This document shows positions 48,416 through 62,119 of a stretch of DNA of 64,000 bases, piece after piece. Made by a program: the position numbers and the translations under genes. A model generated the notes under the pieces. The model searched no databases. It was given only the letters and a program-made list of their open reading frames with translations, and was not told the origin of the DNA. The stretch is from NCBI RefSeq assembly GCF_000150275.1, contig NW_002060974.1, forward strand, positions 279,744 through 343,743, read 5' to 3'. This DNA comes from Trichoplax adhaerens (lineage: Eukaryota > Placozoa > Uniplacotomia > Trichoplacea > Trichoplacidae). Each line of letters begins with the position of its first letter. Positions within the stretch are counted from its first letter, which is position 1.

Positions 48416-49440
48416 AATGGACTCAAGATCTAATCAATCCCGCTAATCATATGCAATTGACTTAAGTTTTTCATTATATCTATCCAGATAATTTACCGGT
48501 ATCATCAGGTGGTAATATAGGTACTGTATATAGTTTAATAAGACCCGGGAAAAGTCCAATTAGTATCATTAACTATAATATTGCAAATATATCTTATTGT
48601 ACCGTGTACGAAATATTATTATTGACTCTATATAGCTTAATAGTAGTTGCTATTGTTTCTCTTAATACGAATTTCTAGCCTCTTGATTCGGTTTATAATA
48701 ATGGGGATGGAATAATATCCACTGTATTTTATGACTAAATTTTTTATATTATAGCATAGAAACTACTTAATACATCTAAGTATCCATTAAAATGCTAGTT
48801 TCTGTACCACTTTTATAGGTAGTATCCTATTTTTCCATTTACAGATATTTGAATCAACATGTGCATTGCATAACTTTACCGGCCAGGTGATGTACCTATT
48901 ATCTAAATCGAATAGCTGATTGTCTAGTATTATTTTGACGCTGTAGTGAGTGGAAATTTTAAATAATATAAATGCTAGTAGATATTCTATGATTATGTTG
49001 TATTCAATTTAAGTAGGACGTTATCATTATTGTATCGCTATCAACATTTGACCCTATCTTTAAAATTAACTCCAGGAAGTACAAATAAAAAGTATACGCC
49101 TTATATGGAATATAACTTCATAGTTTTCTTTCATTACGGAATTAAAAATTGATATGAATTCCAAAGTCTTGATATTTCTTACTTGAATCAAGGATACCTC
49201 TGTTTTGGATATTATGAATAGATTTTTGATTTAGAAATGTATCATTTCATTATGTATTATTACTTTTATGGAACTGAAGCCTAACTCTGATACTATATAT
49301 TTTATACTGATTGAAAATCTGGAATACCTTTATACTGTCGTACAGCATTTAAAGCATTAACATTTAAATATTGTAATTATAATATTCTATGATCTATTAG
49401 CTCACAATATAAAATTAAAAATCAAACATTATACTGACTG

Positions 49441-52400
49441 CCTTCAATTTATTTGATTTTTATTGTACGGTTTATCTAAATTATGTTACGGAGAATTAAT
49501 TTTGTACAACACATGCACAATTTTAAAATGAATAGACACATTAAGAATGGAAAATGCTCAGATGACCCTTGATAATTACTCATTCAATTCTCAAATAAAG
49601 CGTAGTATTTATATTCATTTAATGACGAGTTTTGAAGATAAATTTTTTTTAAAATTTATGTCTAGCATTTTAATTAATTATTTTGTCTTGAATATACCGT
49701 ATTTTCAATTTATCACCATAAAATAGACTCGGTGAGATTATTCAGCTATTCCCTGATTACATGCATGAGTTGTTGTGTTGTGAAAGTAGAAGTGTAATAT
49801 ATTGTAAAATGACTAATACTTTGGTAGTATGACATATGAATAAACCTGAGTAATTCAAATTACGGAAAATAAAATAATTATCATGAATGATACAAAATTA
49901 AGTAAAAATGATGATTTTTGATTAGTTATTTATTGACAATGAAGTCGGCATCGTAATAAATTCAGTAATTCTGGGCTGTTAAGCTTCTATTCTAAGTCTT
50001 GTCAACATTAGGAGATTATGCAAACTTCAGTGCTCTTACGGATTTAAGTTTAATTTCAAATGAAGATATGATAAAATTCTATTTAAAGTATGGTAATGAT
50101 TTGAACTGAGTCGTACGATTCTGACATGATAACTATTGCAGTATTTCATATAGTTGTTGTATTAGCGGGACAAGTAGGAAATATTAAAAGTGTAATACTA
50201 TGGCAGCATTTATTACGAGATTTAGATTCGGAATATCCTGATTAGTAAACGTTTAATTCCTATATTTTAAAAGATAATGTCATTATTACTATGGTATAAG
50301 AAACATTTTAATAAAGTTTAAATTGTTACTCTTTAATTAATCCGGATTTTGTATTTAATTGTAGAAATTAAGTTAGTAGGTCTTGTGGTGTGAAAATCAG
50401 GATCTACTCTACAGTATTAAGCACTCAGTTACAATACCTGTTCCTTAGGATAATCCGAATTTTATAATAATCGCATAATCGCTAATCCAAAAATTTCATA
50501 TGACAACTATGACTACTTTTCTGACGTTAGTATTGACAATTGGTGTTTCAGTACGAAGTTGTACAATAACTTCACGATTATATTATAGGGTACATTACAG
50601 TACTTTACTATCACGTTATAAATCCCCTTTCTCTATGTATAGGGGTTTCTTACTGAGCCAAATTCATTTACAACCCCAACAGACTATCGAATGCCCTTTC
50701 TTCAGATTAGGCGATCGCTCTTAAATTATTCTTATAGTAATCTATGTATAAACCTTGCAAACTAGTGAAGAAGAAAAGATGGCGACAATATGATTTGGCA
50801 GGGTAAAACTTAAAGATACTATCACTTTCTGGCTACTTTCTATAGTAAAGTAACAATAGTTTCATATTAAAATTTATAAAGGACTCCCCTTTTAGTCTTT
50901 TGCTACAATATTTTCCAGTCCTCTATAGTGTTACATAACGCAACATATTTAATGTCTCTTAACTCTTCAACGTAAAGAAGAAGTAAAAAGTTATTTATCT
51001 TATGCAGATAAATCTTTAGATTACTTCGACAGACCCTGAATTTACTTAAACATTACCAATAATGAGCTTAATTTTCATACGCCTGCTTTATGTAGAATAT
51101 GATAGTGATAGTTTGTAAGATGTTGTGCATCGATCCTAATGTTCTAGCGTCTATGAGCGAATTAGTCTTAATGTTGTGCACGCACACTATACTTTTAGTA
51201 AACCTAAAATATTCTCCTCATTTTTGTTCTACAAAAAGAGCCTGTTTAGCTATTTTAAAGGAATCGTGATGCTATTTTTAGGTAAACAAAGCTAGAATAT
51301 GCTATAAAAATAACTAGGAATAAGATGTCAGGATAATTATTTGTGTGACCAATAAATGCTAGTAAATAAAGTAAGCTCATAAGCTGCTGGAAGTGGTTGA
51401 AAAAGCTCAATTACATCATTAGGAACGTTTTTCCCCAAATACGTGATCAAGTTATCTTACCTTACCAAATTATCTGCTTGAGATATGATTAATTTTCATA
51501 GCTATAGTACATCAATTCAGCTAGAGCACATAACTTTCGTAGAACTTGACTGTAATCAGTCATTATAACTAGCATTAAATAAGTTAGTAAGAGGCCATTT
51601 TTAAAATATCAGCAACTACTGAAATCTAATATTGGTAACTCGATTATATCAAATACAGCTATCAACATCATAAAATACGACGTAGGTTACCATAGTTTTG
51701 TTTGTTATTAATTAATTTCCGTTTAAGGAAGAGATAAATAAGAAATTTTTGCAACCTAAATGTCTTTAAGTTTCGTCAGTCATAAGCACGAGTATACCTA
51801 GATTAATATTTTAATAATGAGTCCGTTTATCAGCTAACGGCTTTAAGCATAATATAGCCATGATAACTTTGCTCACATTTCTGTAACAGTTCTGCTATGG
51901 GAGTAGATGGAACTAGACCCACCAACTGCATCTACAAAATACTCTTATTAGTCGATTGTTATGTTATGATTCTACATATTTATACGTGTAATTAATTTAT
52001 TTACTTATCTCTATCATTTTATTGAATTCTTATATTATAGAAACACTAACTATTACGTTACAGGTATAACTGATACTATTCCGACATTATCATGATTTGA
52101 ACCGCCTTGTATATAATAGGTCCTGCCTAAACAAACGCCTTCAAATTGGTGCACCGCTAGTCTTGCTATTTATTGTATTAATTTTCTTAGTGCAAATTTT
52201 TAAGAAGAATATTGAAATAACTGACTATCCGATCGATTGACAAGATAAAATAAAGTTATTGTAACTTTACCTAAATGCCATTCACATACTGTACACATAA
52301 TATCATAATACTGTAATCAGCTGATAAAGTATTTATGAAAATTCGGTAAATAACAAAATTTGCGAGAATTAATAAATACCAGATAAAGAAAGCGTAATAG

Positions 52401-53018
52401 AACTGATAACGCATAAATGATGATTAGCTAATATAAAAGAAATCTTTATGCTATTTCACGAAATGAAGATGATTATATCCGACTCAAAAAGTCAATGGCA
52501 GTAATATTTAACGTCGTGAATCGCGCTTACACAGTAAATGTCAATCAAATTTAAAACGAAAATGAATTACCAGGCTAAATTATACTTCGATTACTGTATA
52601 ATAAATTAAGGCTTACTCTTACTTTGTCACTGTCCATGCAGCGCTTATGGTATAAGGGTACTTGTATGATAACGGTACTGGTAACGTTTGCGTATAAATG
52701 TCAATCCAGTTTATAGCTCATACTATTATGCAAGCCAAAGCTGATGCAATAGCGATCAATTAAAACTTATTCTTATTTCGTTTAATACTAGCAATGATAT
52801 TAAAATAGTTATCTGGGCAGCATAAAAGGTATAGCGCCATTTATAATGAATGAAGATCAGTACTTATCCTCTATTAGGCAAAATACGATACTGAGAAGAA
52901 TTGATCTGACTAAAAATTAGACTATTAATTTTTAAGTTTTACCTTGTACAAGATGCTTTACAAAAAAATTCTGCGTATCGGCATTATGCTGCGACTTATT
53001 CATTATATTGCTATCGCT
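49441..53018. other. Spacer, no gene recognised
   Basis: AT-rich, without recognised exons. One 74-codon frame at 50500-50724 (MTTMTTFLTLVLTIGVSVRS...) begins with a signal-peptide-like stretch but lacks other support. Confidence 0.4.
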
Positions 53019-53250
53019 AATTTCACGCCTGTAGAAGTGCTGGCCAATCTTAAAAAAAACGTTTTGGTTTCATTTTGAATCATTCAGCTTTTTGTATTTA
53101 CTAAATAGTATGCAATAAAAATGGCAAAACTAATATGATTATATTATCGATTATTGTCAATAGCCTATCAATAGACACAAGAGCTGATGTTTTTAACTGA
53201 TTTTTACGACTTTATATTTAAAAATGCCGTTAGCATAAGATGATTAATAG
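53019..53250 (+). repeat. Diverged block shared with about 61007-61320
   Basis: CTAATTTCACGCCTGTAGAA compares with CTAATTTCATGCGTGTGAAA at 61007, followed by TACTGGCC/TGCTGGCC, ATTGTCAATAG/GTTGTCGATAG and TTAGCATRAGATRG. It looks like another duplicated flank within the GPCR cluster. Confidence 0.5.
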
Positions 53251-54033
53251 TGAATTTCACTTAGAGTATCACGAACTGAAAACTTCACAAACTAAAAGTA
53301 TCCCAAATGCTAATTTATCCGCGGTGCTATGATTAGGCCACAGTCAGGTTCTAATTTTTATGACTTTAGATCGATTGCAGCTATCCACTATTTCATATAA
53401 ACGGCTTCTGTAATCTAATTTAAGGTTTTACCGAAGATAGAGACAACTCCGATTCCACCTATCACTATTTTAGAGTCAAATGATACAGCAAAAAGTAGCT
53501 ACTCTTTTACATTGTATAATTGGTACTGCATTCTTTATAATTTTAAAGACTTATGGATATTAAATATTGTAAATTATCCAAAATAATCAGGCTACATAAT
53601 TAAAATCATGATATTAACAGTAATTTAGAGAAGAATTTTAGCCTTAAATTCGCCAGCATTTGTTCTTAGCACCGCCCATATTGTTCCTACGTAATCTAAT
53701 TTATTAGGAAATTATTACACTCTACTCGATGCTGGACAATTCCCGCTAATTAGATTTTCTTGATGATTCTAATTTATTTTCTCTTACACTCTTCTATTAT
53801 AAATTTGCGAACATTAAAATCTGCCTATTAATACAGTTTACTCCTATTAGACTGAAGGCTTCATAGGATATTGGTAGAGGGATCAGAACACCGCCATATT
53901 GAAGAGCTACTTCTGCAATTTTGTTAATTCCGTCTTTCGCTTCAGAAATTGTGTTAAGTATTATATTTCAAATTTTATCTTATTTTTAAAAAATACAACT
54001 ATTTATTAAATATACCGTTCAAGCCTGGAAGAA

Positions 54034-54291
54034 ATGAATACTACAAATACTACGGATCAGTTTCTGTTGATTTCGAAAGCAATTTATTACTTTGGTTCCT
54101 TATCAGGTATTCCAGGGTATCTACTGGGAATAATATTAAACATTATTATGATCAGAGTACTTTTTACTGATCCAAATTTCCAAAAAACTACTTATCGTCT
54201 AATCCGAATAGCTGTAGTATCCGATACTTCTCGCATACAAAGAAGTGTTTACCTTGATAAAAGAAACTGTTTTTTGTTTTTATTCGGTTAA
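54034..54291 (+). pseudogene. Truncated GPCR (N-terminus to start of TM2)
   Basis: Starts MNTTNTTDQF (glycosylation sequons), then TM1 with GIILNIIMIRVLF, the conserved first loop DPNFQKTTYRL, and the start of TM2 ending VVSD. At about 54219 homology to the intact receptors stops; the frame continues for about 24 unrelated codons to TAA. The rest of the receptor is not found next to it. The duplicated flank of the next pseudogene begins a few hundred bases later, so the gene was probably cut by a rearrangement. Confidence 0.75.
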
Positions 54292-55904
54292 TTAGAGAAA
54301 GTATGATTTATCAATCTGTTCCGCATACTTCACAAATTATACGTCAACTTGTAGGCGTGTAAGCAAATAATGCATAATATTATTAACCTGTTAGCTATTC
54401 ATAGCAAAGATAGTTAATAATACAGTGCTTATAGTTAGCTTTTTTACGAAAGTGCTACTGGAATGAAAATAGCTTTAATATTGGTCAAATAAAAGCAGGA
54501 CAATTCGATTAGAATGGAAAGAAAATAATTTCTTTGATTAGCTGAATTTCATTGAACATTTTACAGATGTGTTATGATAACAATCATAGCGATTTTTCTG
54601 TTAGTTGGATGCAAAGACCAAATAGAATGGTATTAATTTAGGTCAAAGAAAGGAGTAAAATTCGATTAGAGTATAAGAAAAAATGATCCTTTTCGTAGTC
54701 AAAGACTAATTTACTGATTGTCATTAAATTTTTTGTTGTTATTTAGAGACAGTGATTGTCTCAGATCTTGTATTAAATTTTAGAGAGATCCAACATGATA
54801 ATATAGAGGCAAAATCATAAAATATACATCGGGTGGCGAAATCTGCTGCAAAGAAAATTTTAAACTAAAAAGGAAGGCTACTCAGTCCGAAATTTTTGTC
54901 AAGTATCATTGGATCTACATTAGTATTGTAATACTTATTTTTCATTTTCAGTCCAGTATTTCATTTTATTTAAATGTCACATACTGGTAATAAATAATAA
55001 TAAAGTGAAATGATTAATAGCCAAAAAATTAAGCATCAATGAAATATTTGTCATTATATATTGTCAATTTTGTATTTGCAAGATATATTTGTAGTGGCTA
55101 TTAGTAAATATATTAAACATAGGTTATTAGCACATGTTATTTATCTTCATGCGCGTCGTTAATCTACCGTTATGATTAAAGTTTTGTATACGATTAGTGA
55201 TTATAATCATTGTTTAATGATAAATATATAGGTATATTTTGCACAACTAAGGAATTACTGAGCTATTGTCCGCCTCAATAACAGGAGCAATGCGAACCTT
55301 TTCATTGCTTTTACTCTACCTACCTCCTATTTAGTATTTCTGACGTTCCCGAAACTCAATTTAGCTTCTGATGATAAATAATGATCTATGCGATATTTGA
55401 CCTTTGTCATAAACTTTCTATTCATTAGTCAAATATAATGCAAAAAAAAGTTGGTATATGATCCTTGCTAACAGTAAATAATGCAGGTAAGGCAATAAAC
55501 AAATTTTTTGTATTCAAAAAGTTAATTGAACTTTGTTTGAAAAATAACAAAGAAAGTCTGCTACGATCATGTACACATTCTAAAGCTTAATGTATGAAAC
55601 AATTAGTAATAATCATTATTTGTACGTCTCTAGGTGTAAAGGGTTTATTATTTAACATCTAGTTTATTTTGAAATTTATTTAATGAATGAATGTAAATTC
55701 CAGCTCTAATTTTTATTAAGAAGATTCGAGCCAAAATTATGAATAAATAGTATAAAAACCATCTATTCTGGTCAGCTAGCCTCGGTATACAGCTTTGATG
55801 TTTTAATAATGGTCTGCCGTTTATTTGTTTTACTCAGTTGGAAATAAAATCTGGAGGTTATCGTTTTAGATATAATATTTGATATCCACTCCTATTACAT
55901 GAAT

Positions 55905-56772
55905 TAAGAAAGCATCGTGGGCTTTTCTTAACAAAAAAAACGAATTCAAAAGACTAACTATCGCCTATTGGGCATGTCAATGCTTTCCGGCATTATTGCC
56001 TCAGTGAAATCGATCATTGGTTATATCATTGTAACCTTTGATAGAGTAGATCATAGCGGTAGTGTAACGTAGTGTGCTATATCTATGACTGTCTGAGGTA
56101 TATCATATGGGAATTTTTAAGATGAATCTAGCTGCAATTGCAATTGATCGCTATTTCGTTTTTATCTGACCACTTTTACCTTTCTATCGAGTTTGCCAGA
56201 AGAAATTTTTAATCACTTCTGAGATATTAATCTGTGTATCAGTTATAGGAGTAACCTTAACACTTGCAGTTTATATCACTAGCTATCGCGAAACATCTTT
56301 ATTTTGCGATTTAATAAACATAATTTTCGCTATATTAGTGTATCTGTTAATTCTAACATCAACAATTTATATCATTCCTGTATTCTTCACTGCCATAGCC
56401 TACATTAGAATTATTAATTTTCAGAGGCATTACGTTCGGCCTGGTCATCGCACATCACAGCAAATTCAAAATGATTAAGCAACTAAAAAGAGACTTATTT
56501 GGATGCTAATATGGATTACAATATGTTCTACTTTTATAACTTGGCCTTTGGTTGGAACTCTAGCCGCAATAGTAGTTACTCAACGATCGGTTTCTCAACT
56601 TGAACCTTGTAATTTATTTCTTAATTTTTACTAGCTACATTATTACATTATCATTAAATATTCTAAATCCACTCTTAATTCTAACATTCCATCTACATCT
56701 CAGATGGGTAGAATGGTCCAATATTAAAAGCAATTTATACCGAGCAACTTTAATTTTTGCAAATAAATCGTA
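55905..56772 (+). pseudogene. GPCR pseudogene, duplicate of the 47429 receptor
   Basis: Homologous to the intact receptor from the first intracellular loop to the C-terminus. Preserved pieces include MNLAAIAIDRYF (then a stop where VRP should be), FLITSEILI, SLFCDL, IIPVFFTAIAYIRIINFQRH, YVRPGHRTSQQ, MLIWITICSTFITWP and the TM7 region. TM1 and the N-terminus are deleted; there are frameshifts near 55970 and 56600 and several stops (for example in the TM2-TM3 region and after QQIQND). Clearly non-functional as a receptor. Confidence 0.88.
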
Positions 56773-57984
56773 AAATAGATTCAAAACGTAACCAATCTAG
56801 CTTATTTATATATAATTAATCTGATGTTTTCATTATTCCTACAGTATTTAAACATGCCACGAGTATCATCACATGGCAATATACATACTTTAATAAGAAC
56901 CGAGAAATTTCCAACTCGTGTTATTAATTACAGAACTGCTACACTACTGGTTGTATCGTATAATATTATTATTATTGATTCTATCGAACAGTAGCTGCTA
57001 TAGATTTCCTGGATACAAATTTTTAGCCTCTTGATTTCTTGTTATACGCATATGGTTATTATAGATTTGACTTTAAGATCCTTTGTGTTTGTGATTAAAT
57101 ACGAGTATTATTTTGTAGTGTAAAATCTTGACCGCTTAAGCATTGATATACGGTGTGGTGAAATAACTATCATGACCGAGGCTATGATACAAAAGATAAT
57201 TTAAAGCATTTTTACTCTTTTTTTTTCACTAGTAAATCTACCTCGCAACTTGCTATAGATTAGAACTACCCTTCTAATGCTAGTTTTTGTACTGCTTTAG
57301 TAGTTGTTGTATGTTTTTACTTACAGATATTGGAACATGTACGAATTTGCGAGCTTAGTTGGGTGCTGATCATTTGAATCAAACAATTAATTTGGCGAGT
57401 ATTACCTTTACACGATAGTATGAGTAGATTTTAGTAAAATAGATGATAGCAGGTAGTCTATGATCGTAGCATATTAATTTCAAGTACTACCTTATCACCA
57501 TTGTTTCGCTATTATTAGTAGACTTGATCTCCAAAATTAACTCTCAAGAAGTGACAGTAAAGTTTACATGTGTTCTAAGAAATGCAGCATCATTACATAT
57601 TAGATATCCGCAATAGCAATAGCGTACCCACTTAAATAAACTTTGAGCTGTAATTGATAAATAAATACAATTGTTTAACTAACCTAAATTTACTGTGCAG
57701 TGATATCGAATTGGTATACTATGACTAAATATTGACTCAACGTTATTGATTTAAGATGTGTTCTTTCCTTCTATTACCGAAACGAAATCAATTTTAATAG
57801 GAAAATGTCGATGATTCCTACTTGAACATGATTAATTCTGTGTTACGGAGCCATACTCCGAAATATTAATTGCTATGTTAATTAAAATATCTCATTTAAA
57901 TTATTGTTTGCTCCAGTAGCTTATTAGATATAAATGTTTATTAATAAGTACTTGTTATTGCCAAGGTATCAGAAAGTTCAATAT

Positions 57985-58455
57985 TGTTGACGTCTTGGAG
58001 CTAACACCTTAGTCAGTAAACGTTAATTAATAACGCCTTAAGTGTAAGGTACAATTACTTTGCAGAGCCTTGAGGCTCTAGTTGCTATACTAGGATATGT
58101 ATACTGTACAGTGTAAGTCGCTATGTCAAGAATATTCACAAGTGTACCATCGGCGAGACTATAAAAAGCGGAGCACTAGCTTAGCTTCTCAGTTCCAGTT
58201 AGTCATTTGCAGGATCTTTTGACTATTATTGCTAAGAATATTCTTACGTTTTTCTTTAGTACATTTTACGACTAAGGTTAACGAAAATAAAGTAAAGTAT
58301 TTAAACCTATTACTCATTAGTAGCTTATTTGTGTAGCTGATAGTTAGTTCAACTACGATAGGTCCCTAAGTTAGTTGGGAACACAAGTACTAGTGAAGAT
58401 AGTGTTTAAGACCCGGTTTCTTGCTACGAAGGAGATTTGTAACATTCTGTCTACG
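57985..58455 (+). mobile_element. Possible solo LTR
   Basis: A GC-richer block starting TGTTGACG, with a strong promoter-like element (TATAAAAAG at 58160-58168, followed about 25-30 bases on by CTCAGTTCC) and AATAAA at 58286-58291. The five bases before the block (AATAT, 57980-57984) recur directly after 58455, consistent with a target-site duplication, but the right end (CTACG) lacks the usual CA. An alternative end is AACA at 58444, which pairs with TGTT but has no matching flank. It is absent from the other copy of the duplicated segment. Confidence 0.4.
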
Positions 58456-58920
58456 AATATCGCAAATAAATTAATGATTTAAATATATTATTCCATTCTT
58501 TATTGACGCTTGTATTGACACCAAGTTTAAATCCGGCTCTTCTTTAGCAAAACCTTCTATCATTTAATTTGCCATCTGAATATTATAATTATAACTAAAT
58601 AATTTTTATTTAATTAGCATTGGGTACGAAGGTATTGATGGTTGCAGGATCAAGCTATAATATTTACAGGTTTTAATAATTTTCTTTTTTTAAATTTCAG
58701 CTATCAGTAATTATAAATATGATTTATGTAGTTTAAAAATCTGGAATATACTATAGAAGGGTAGGCAAGGTCATTAATATTCAAAATATTGCATATAAAA
58801 TAATCTGTGAATTAGCAGTTCACATTGCAAAACTAGCAATAAGAATCCTTGCTGTTGTGTTCAATTTCTTTGGAGCAGAAGTTCTGCTTTACTTTCTAAT
58901 GTTTTTTTACTGACTTGAAA

Positions 58921-59110
58921 CCTTAGGCATATCAAGTAATGCTTACGATATCAGACTATTAACAAGATAAAAAAGCACAGAAGAGTTTTCAATTATTTAA
59001 TTTTCGCTTACATTAAATCATGAGTAACAGTAAGCAATGTATCATTCAGAAGTTAATTAGATTAGATAAAAACTGATCTTATTGTTACACCCTGTCGGAT
59101 TCAGTTATCA
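58921..59110. repeat. Flank block shared with about 61613-61790
   Basis: CTTAGGCATATCAAGTAATG compares with CTTAGGCATGTCAAGCAATG at 61614, followed by ACGATATCA, AAATCATGAGTAACA and CAGTTATCAAAT in both. It sits downstream of both minus-strand receptors (the dead one at 59330 and the live one at 62120), so the two arose by duplication of gene plus flank. Confidence 0.7.
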
Positions 59111-59329
59111 AATGAATAGATACAGCTATTATAAAGAAATTGTTATGCCTTTAAAGGAATAGAAGACCGTCTATATTTTGTACAAATAGCCAACGCATAT
59201 ACTGTTATCGGTACTATTGTACCGAAGCTTTTATAAAGTCCTGTAGCCGAGTCGAGTTTATTTTCTTTGAAAAACTATGATTTTCACATAATAAATCATA
59301 ACAGACGCTAGGAAAACGTATAAGAATAA

Positions 59330-59605
59330 ACCAATAATAACAGCATCGATAGCTTTAATGGAATTCATACCTACAAAATCATACATTAAAGGTACCTCTC
59401 GAAAGAATCTCTAGGCACGGCGTGTCGAAACGGCAGCAGCAACCATATTGTGATTGTTGCAGATGTTATTGTTGTTATTCAAATAATAATTCTCGATATC
59501 AATAGAAACTTCTTTTTACAGTATGGATAAAATGACGATAGGGCTCTGATAATGACAAAATAGAGATCGATATCAGTTAGTGCTAGGATTATCACAGAAA
59601 TCTAA
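59330..59605 (-). pseudogene. GPCR pseudogene fragment, related to 62120-63079
   Basis: On the minus strand, bases near 59540-59605 encode VIILALTDIDLYFVIIRALS, matching the TM3 end and DRY region of the 62120 receptor (NLALIAVDRYFAIVRPLS). Bases near 59335-59405 encode EVPLMYDFVGMNSIKAID, matching its second extracellular loop (DAPLLCDLVNMDSKKAIV). Order and spacing agree. The DRY Arg and the loop Cys are lost, and the remainder is unrecognisable. Confidence 0.7.
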
Positions 59606-62119
59606 ATTGATAAAAATTTAGTTCATATAGTTAGTATACAGTATATTGTACCGGCGTGATAGTTTAAAGCTATGAAGATCACAAAATAATATCCTGTCAT
59701 TTGATTTACTTGAAGATACAAAATGAGATATAGCCGATAACAGATATCAAATGATGAGCTCTCTAACAGAACTCTAACAGAAATCTTGACCGCTAAAAAA
59801 TAATTTTATCAACCAAATTTTATCATTAATCCGAACGAAAGTGTTTATAGGGAAAATTCTTGTCGCAATTTACAGTAGCAAGCAATACAGTACATAATGT
59901 CGGTTAAACGGATATTTACTGTATATTCGTATTATTTGAGGCAATCATTATTCTTAAACTATAGCAGATTATTAATAGATAATTAATAAGCGATAAATTC
60001 TTTATCTAGTGTACAGAAATACGATATAAAGTTAAGAGTAAACTAAGCCTAAGATTTTTCAATTCAGTATTCGAATAACACGGTAGTTTTCAGTTGGGTT
60101 TTCTTTAGGGCTAGCTTAGCACATAATAAAAATTTATGTTTTTCTTACTTTAAACTGATAAATAAATCAATCTTTGCTAAAATATATGCCGGAATACCCA
60201 AGTAACATGATAGAGAAATAATAATGCTGTTTGTATTATTAGTGCATATAAACAAAAGAAATACTTTCGGTAGCACAGTGTTTGCAACGTGAAGGATTAT
60301 TATCGTATCTTCTGGATTTTAGCCTTTGCTAAATGTTCTACTTGTATATAGAGTTTAGTGAGAAAAATACTCATTAACAATACAATTAAAAGATATTACC
60401 TGCTGTTTAGTTTAAATTTATCACCAGCAAGATTCTTGATCGAGAATGGAAGAGTTATCTTGTAGTTTTATTTAAAGTTCACGAAATACAGTGTTAGCTA
60501 ATTTCTGTGATCTTTTATTGAACTTTAATATTAACAATGAGAAAACAGCGCATTCTTGATATAATGTTAATATGTAAAAAACATGTTTATTTTAAACCAA
60601 CCCAGAAATTATAATGAGAGAAATTTCAAAATTTTTGGATATCGTAATCAACGAAACTCGCATACATCCCATTACTAACAGTAGAATTAGTATAGATTCT
60701 AAATCGAAATAGTTCATTAGCATGTGTTATGTTCATGTGTGGTATTTATTGCTGATGCGACGACTAATGTTAGTATTATTAAACGGAGAGTAAGATGAAT
60801 TATAAAACTATATACTCATTTATTAAAATATATAAAACGTAGTCGTTAATTAATAACAGCACATTCCTAGATAAATAATCTTAAAGAACTATGTTCTATC
60901 AGCTATGCAAAGTTACTCTGTAACAGGCTGTAATAAAATTACTCTGTAATGCATTTATTTCGTAGCTGAGAAGTCAAAGCCAAATAAATCACTGTTGTTA
61001 ACCCTAATTTCATGCGTGTGAAAATACTGGCCTACTTTCTAATTAGATTTTACCTGATTACCAAAATCATTTAGCTCTATCGTTGTGTTTCTTTATTTAT
61101 TCGTTAGTTCTCATTCATCTGGGCGCTATAGTTTATTTCTTATTTTGCCAAGGTTATATTTACAAGATAACACATCTGTATAAAAGTGAAACTAATTTAA
61201 TAGTCATCGTTGTCGATAGTCTACGTCGACAAACGCAGTCCTGATAACTTTTTAACGGATTTTTACATCTGCAGTATTAGAGTTGAAATCTCCTTAGCAT
61301 GAGATAGCTAGCAAAATGTTCGGTTAAATGTTGATAAAGTCGTGAAATTTAATTATTTACCTGATTCAACAGGAATAAATATGTTATTGCTTATTAATAT
61401 ATTACCATATAGGAAGCATGTATGGTATGATAATTTAGCTGCAAATTTTCTTTTAATGTTTTGTTTTGTGTAGAATGTGTTTCCGTTTAAATTGAAAGGG
61501 AAATTTACTTGTATTTCTAATGAACGTTAGGGCGACTAAAAGCTTTCAAAGCCTAGTTCCGGAGACGATCAGGAGGTAGGTATTTATAAATATATTTTTA
61601 TAGACTTATAATCTTAGGCATGTCAAGCAATGCTCACGATATCAAGCTACTATCAAGATAAGAAACCACAAAGGAGCTTCAATTATATATTTAATGTATT
61701 AAATCATGAGTAACACTAAGCCAAGTAACATTCGGAAGTCAACTAGATAAAAGTTAATCTTATTATTATACCCTAGTGGATACAGTTATCAAATTATATG
61801 CATGATAAATTCTAGTAGAATGCCGAAGTAGTATTAGTAAGTAAATTGAAGCTTATTTTAAGTATAATAAAGATTAGGAGATATCGACACCAATTCAGTT
61901 ATACGTTTATCGTTAACAGGTCACACAAAACTTCTGATATAACTTTATCTTAATATTGTCGCCTTAAAATTTAAGTTATGTCAATATAATGCATAAATAA
62001 CCAATACAACTACCGTTTAACCTTAATATCAATTACACTCAAACTGTAGCGAATTTATGACGCGAATAAATATATCTAATAATTTAATTTTACCACTAAG
62101 TTTACGTACGACATGTGCA
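59606..62119. other. Spacer of GPCR cluster
   Basis: No intact gene recognised. It contains the second copies of the duplicated flank blocks (61007-61320 and 61613-61790). Confidence 0.45.

Larger units (their letters stand above)
45990..49440 (+). repeat. Segmental duplication, copy 1 (carries intact GPCR)
   Basis: Upstream flank, receptor and downstream flank all have a diverged copy at about 54510-58830. Shared landmarks are AATAGAATGGT (46108 and 54619), the GATTGTCTC block (46236 and 54755), the pre-gene block CTAGCCT(T/C)GG near 47298 and 55789, and the AATCTGGAATA block near 49317 and 58738. Ends are approximate. Confidence 0.7.
54510..58830 (+). repeat. Segmental duplication, copy 2 (carries dead GPCR)
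   Basis: Diverged copy of 45990-49440 in the same orientation, longer because extra DNA including a possible solo LTR (57985-58455) lies in its downstream flank. Divergence is substantial, so the event is not recent. Confidence 0.65.
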
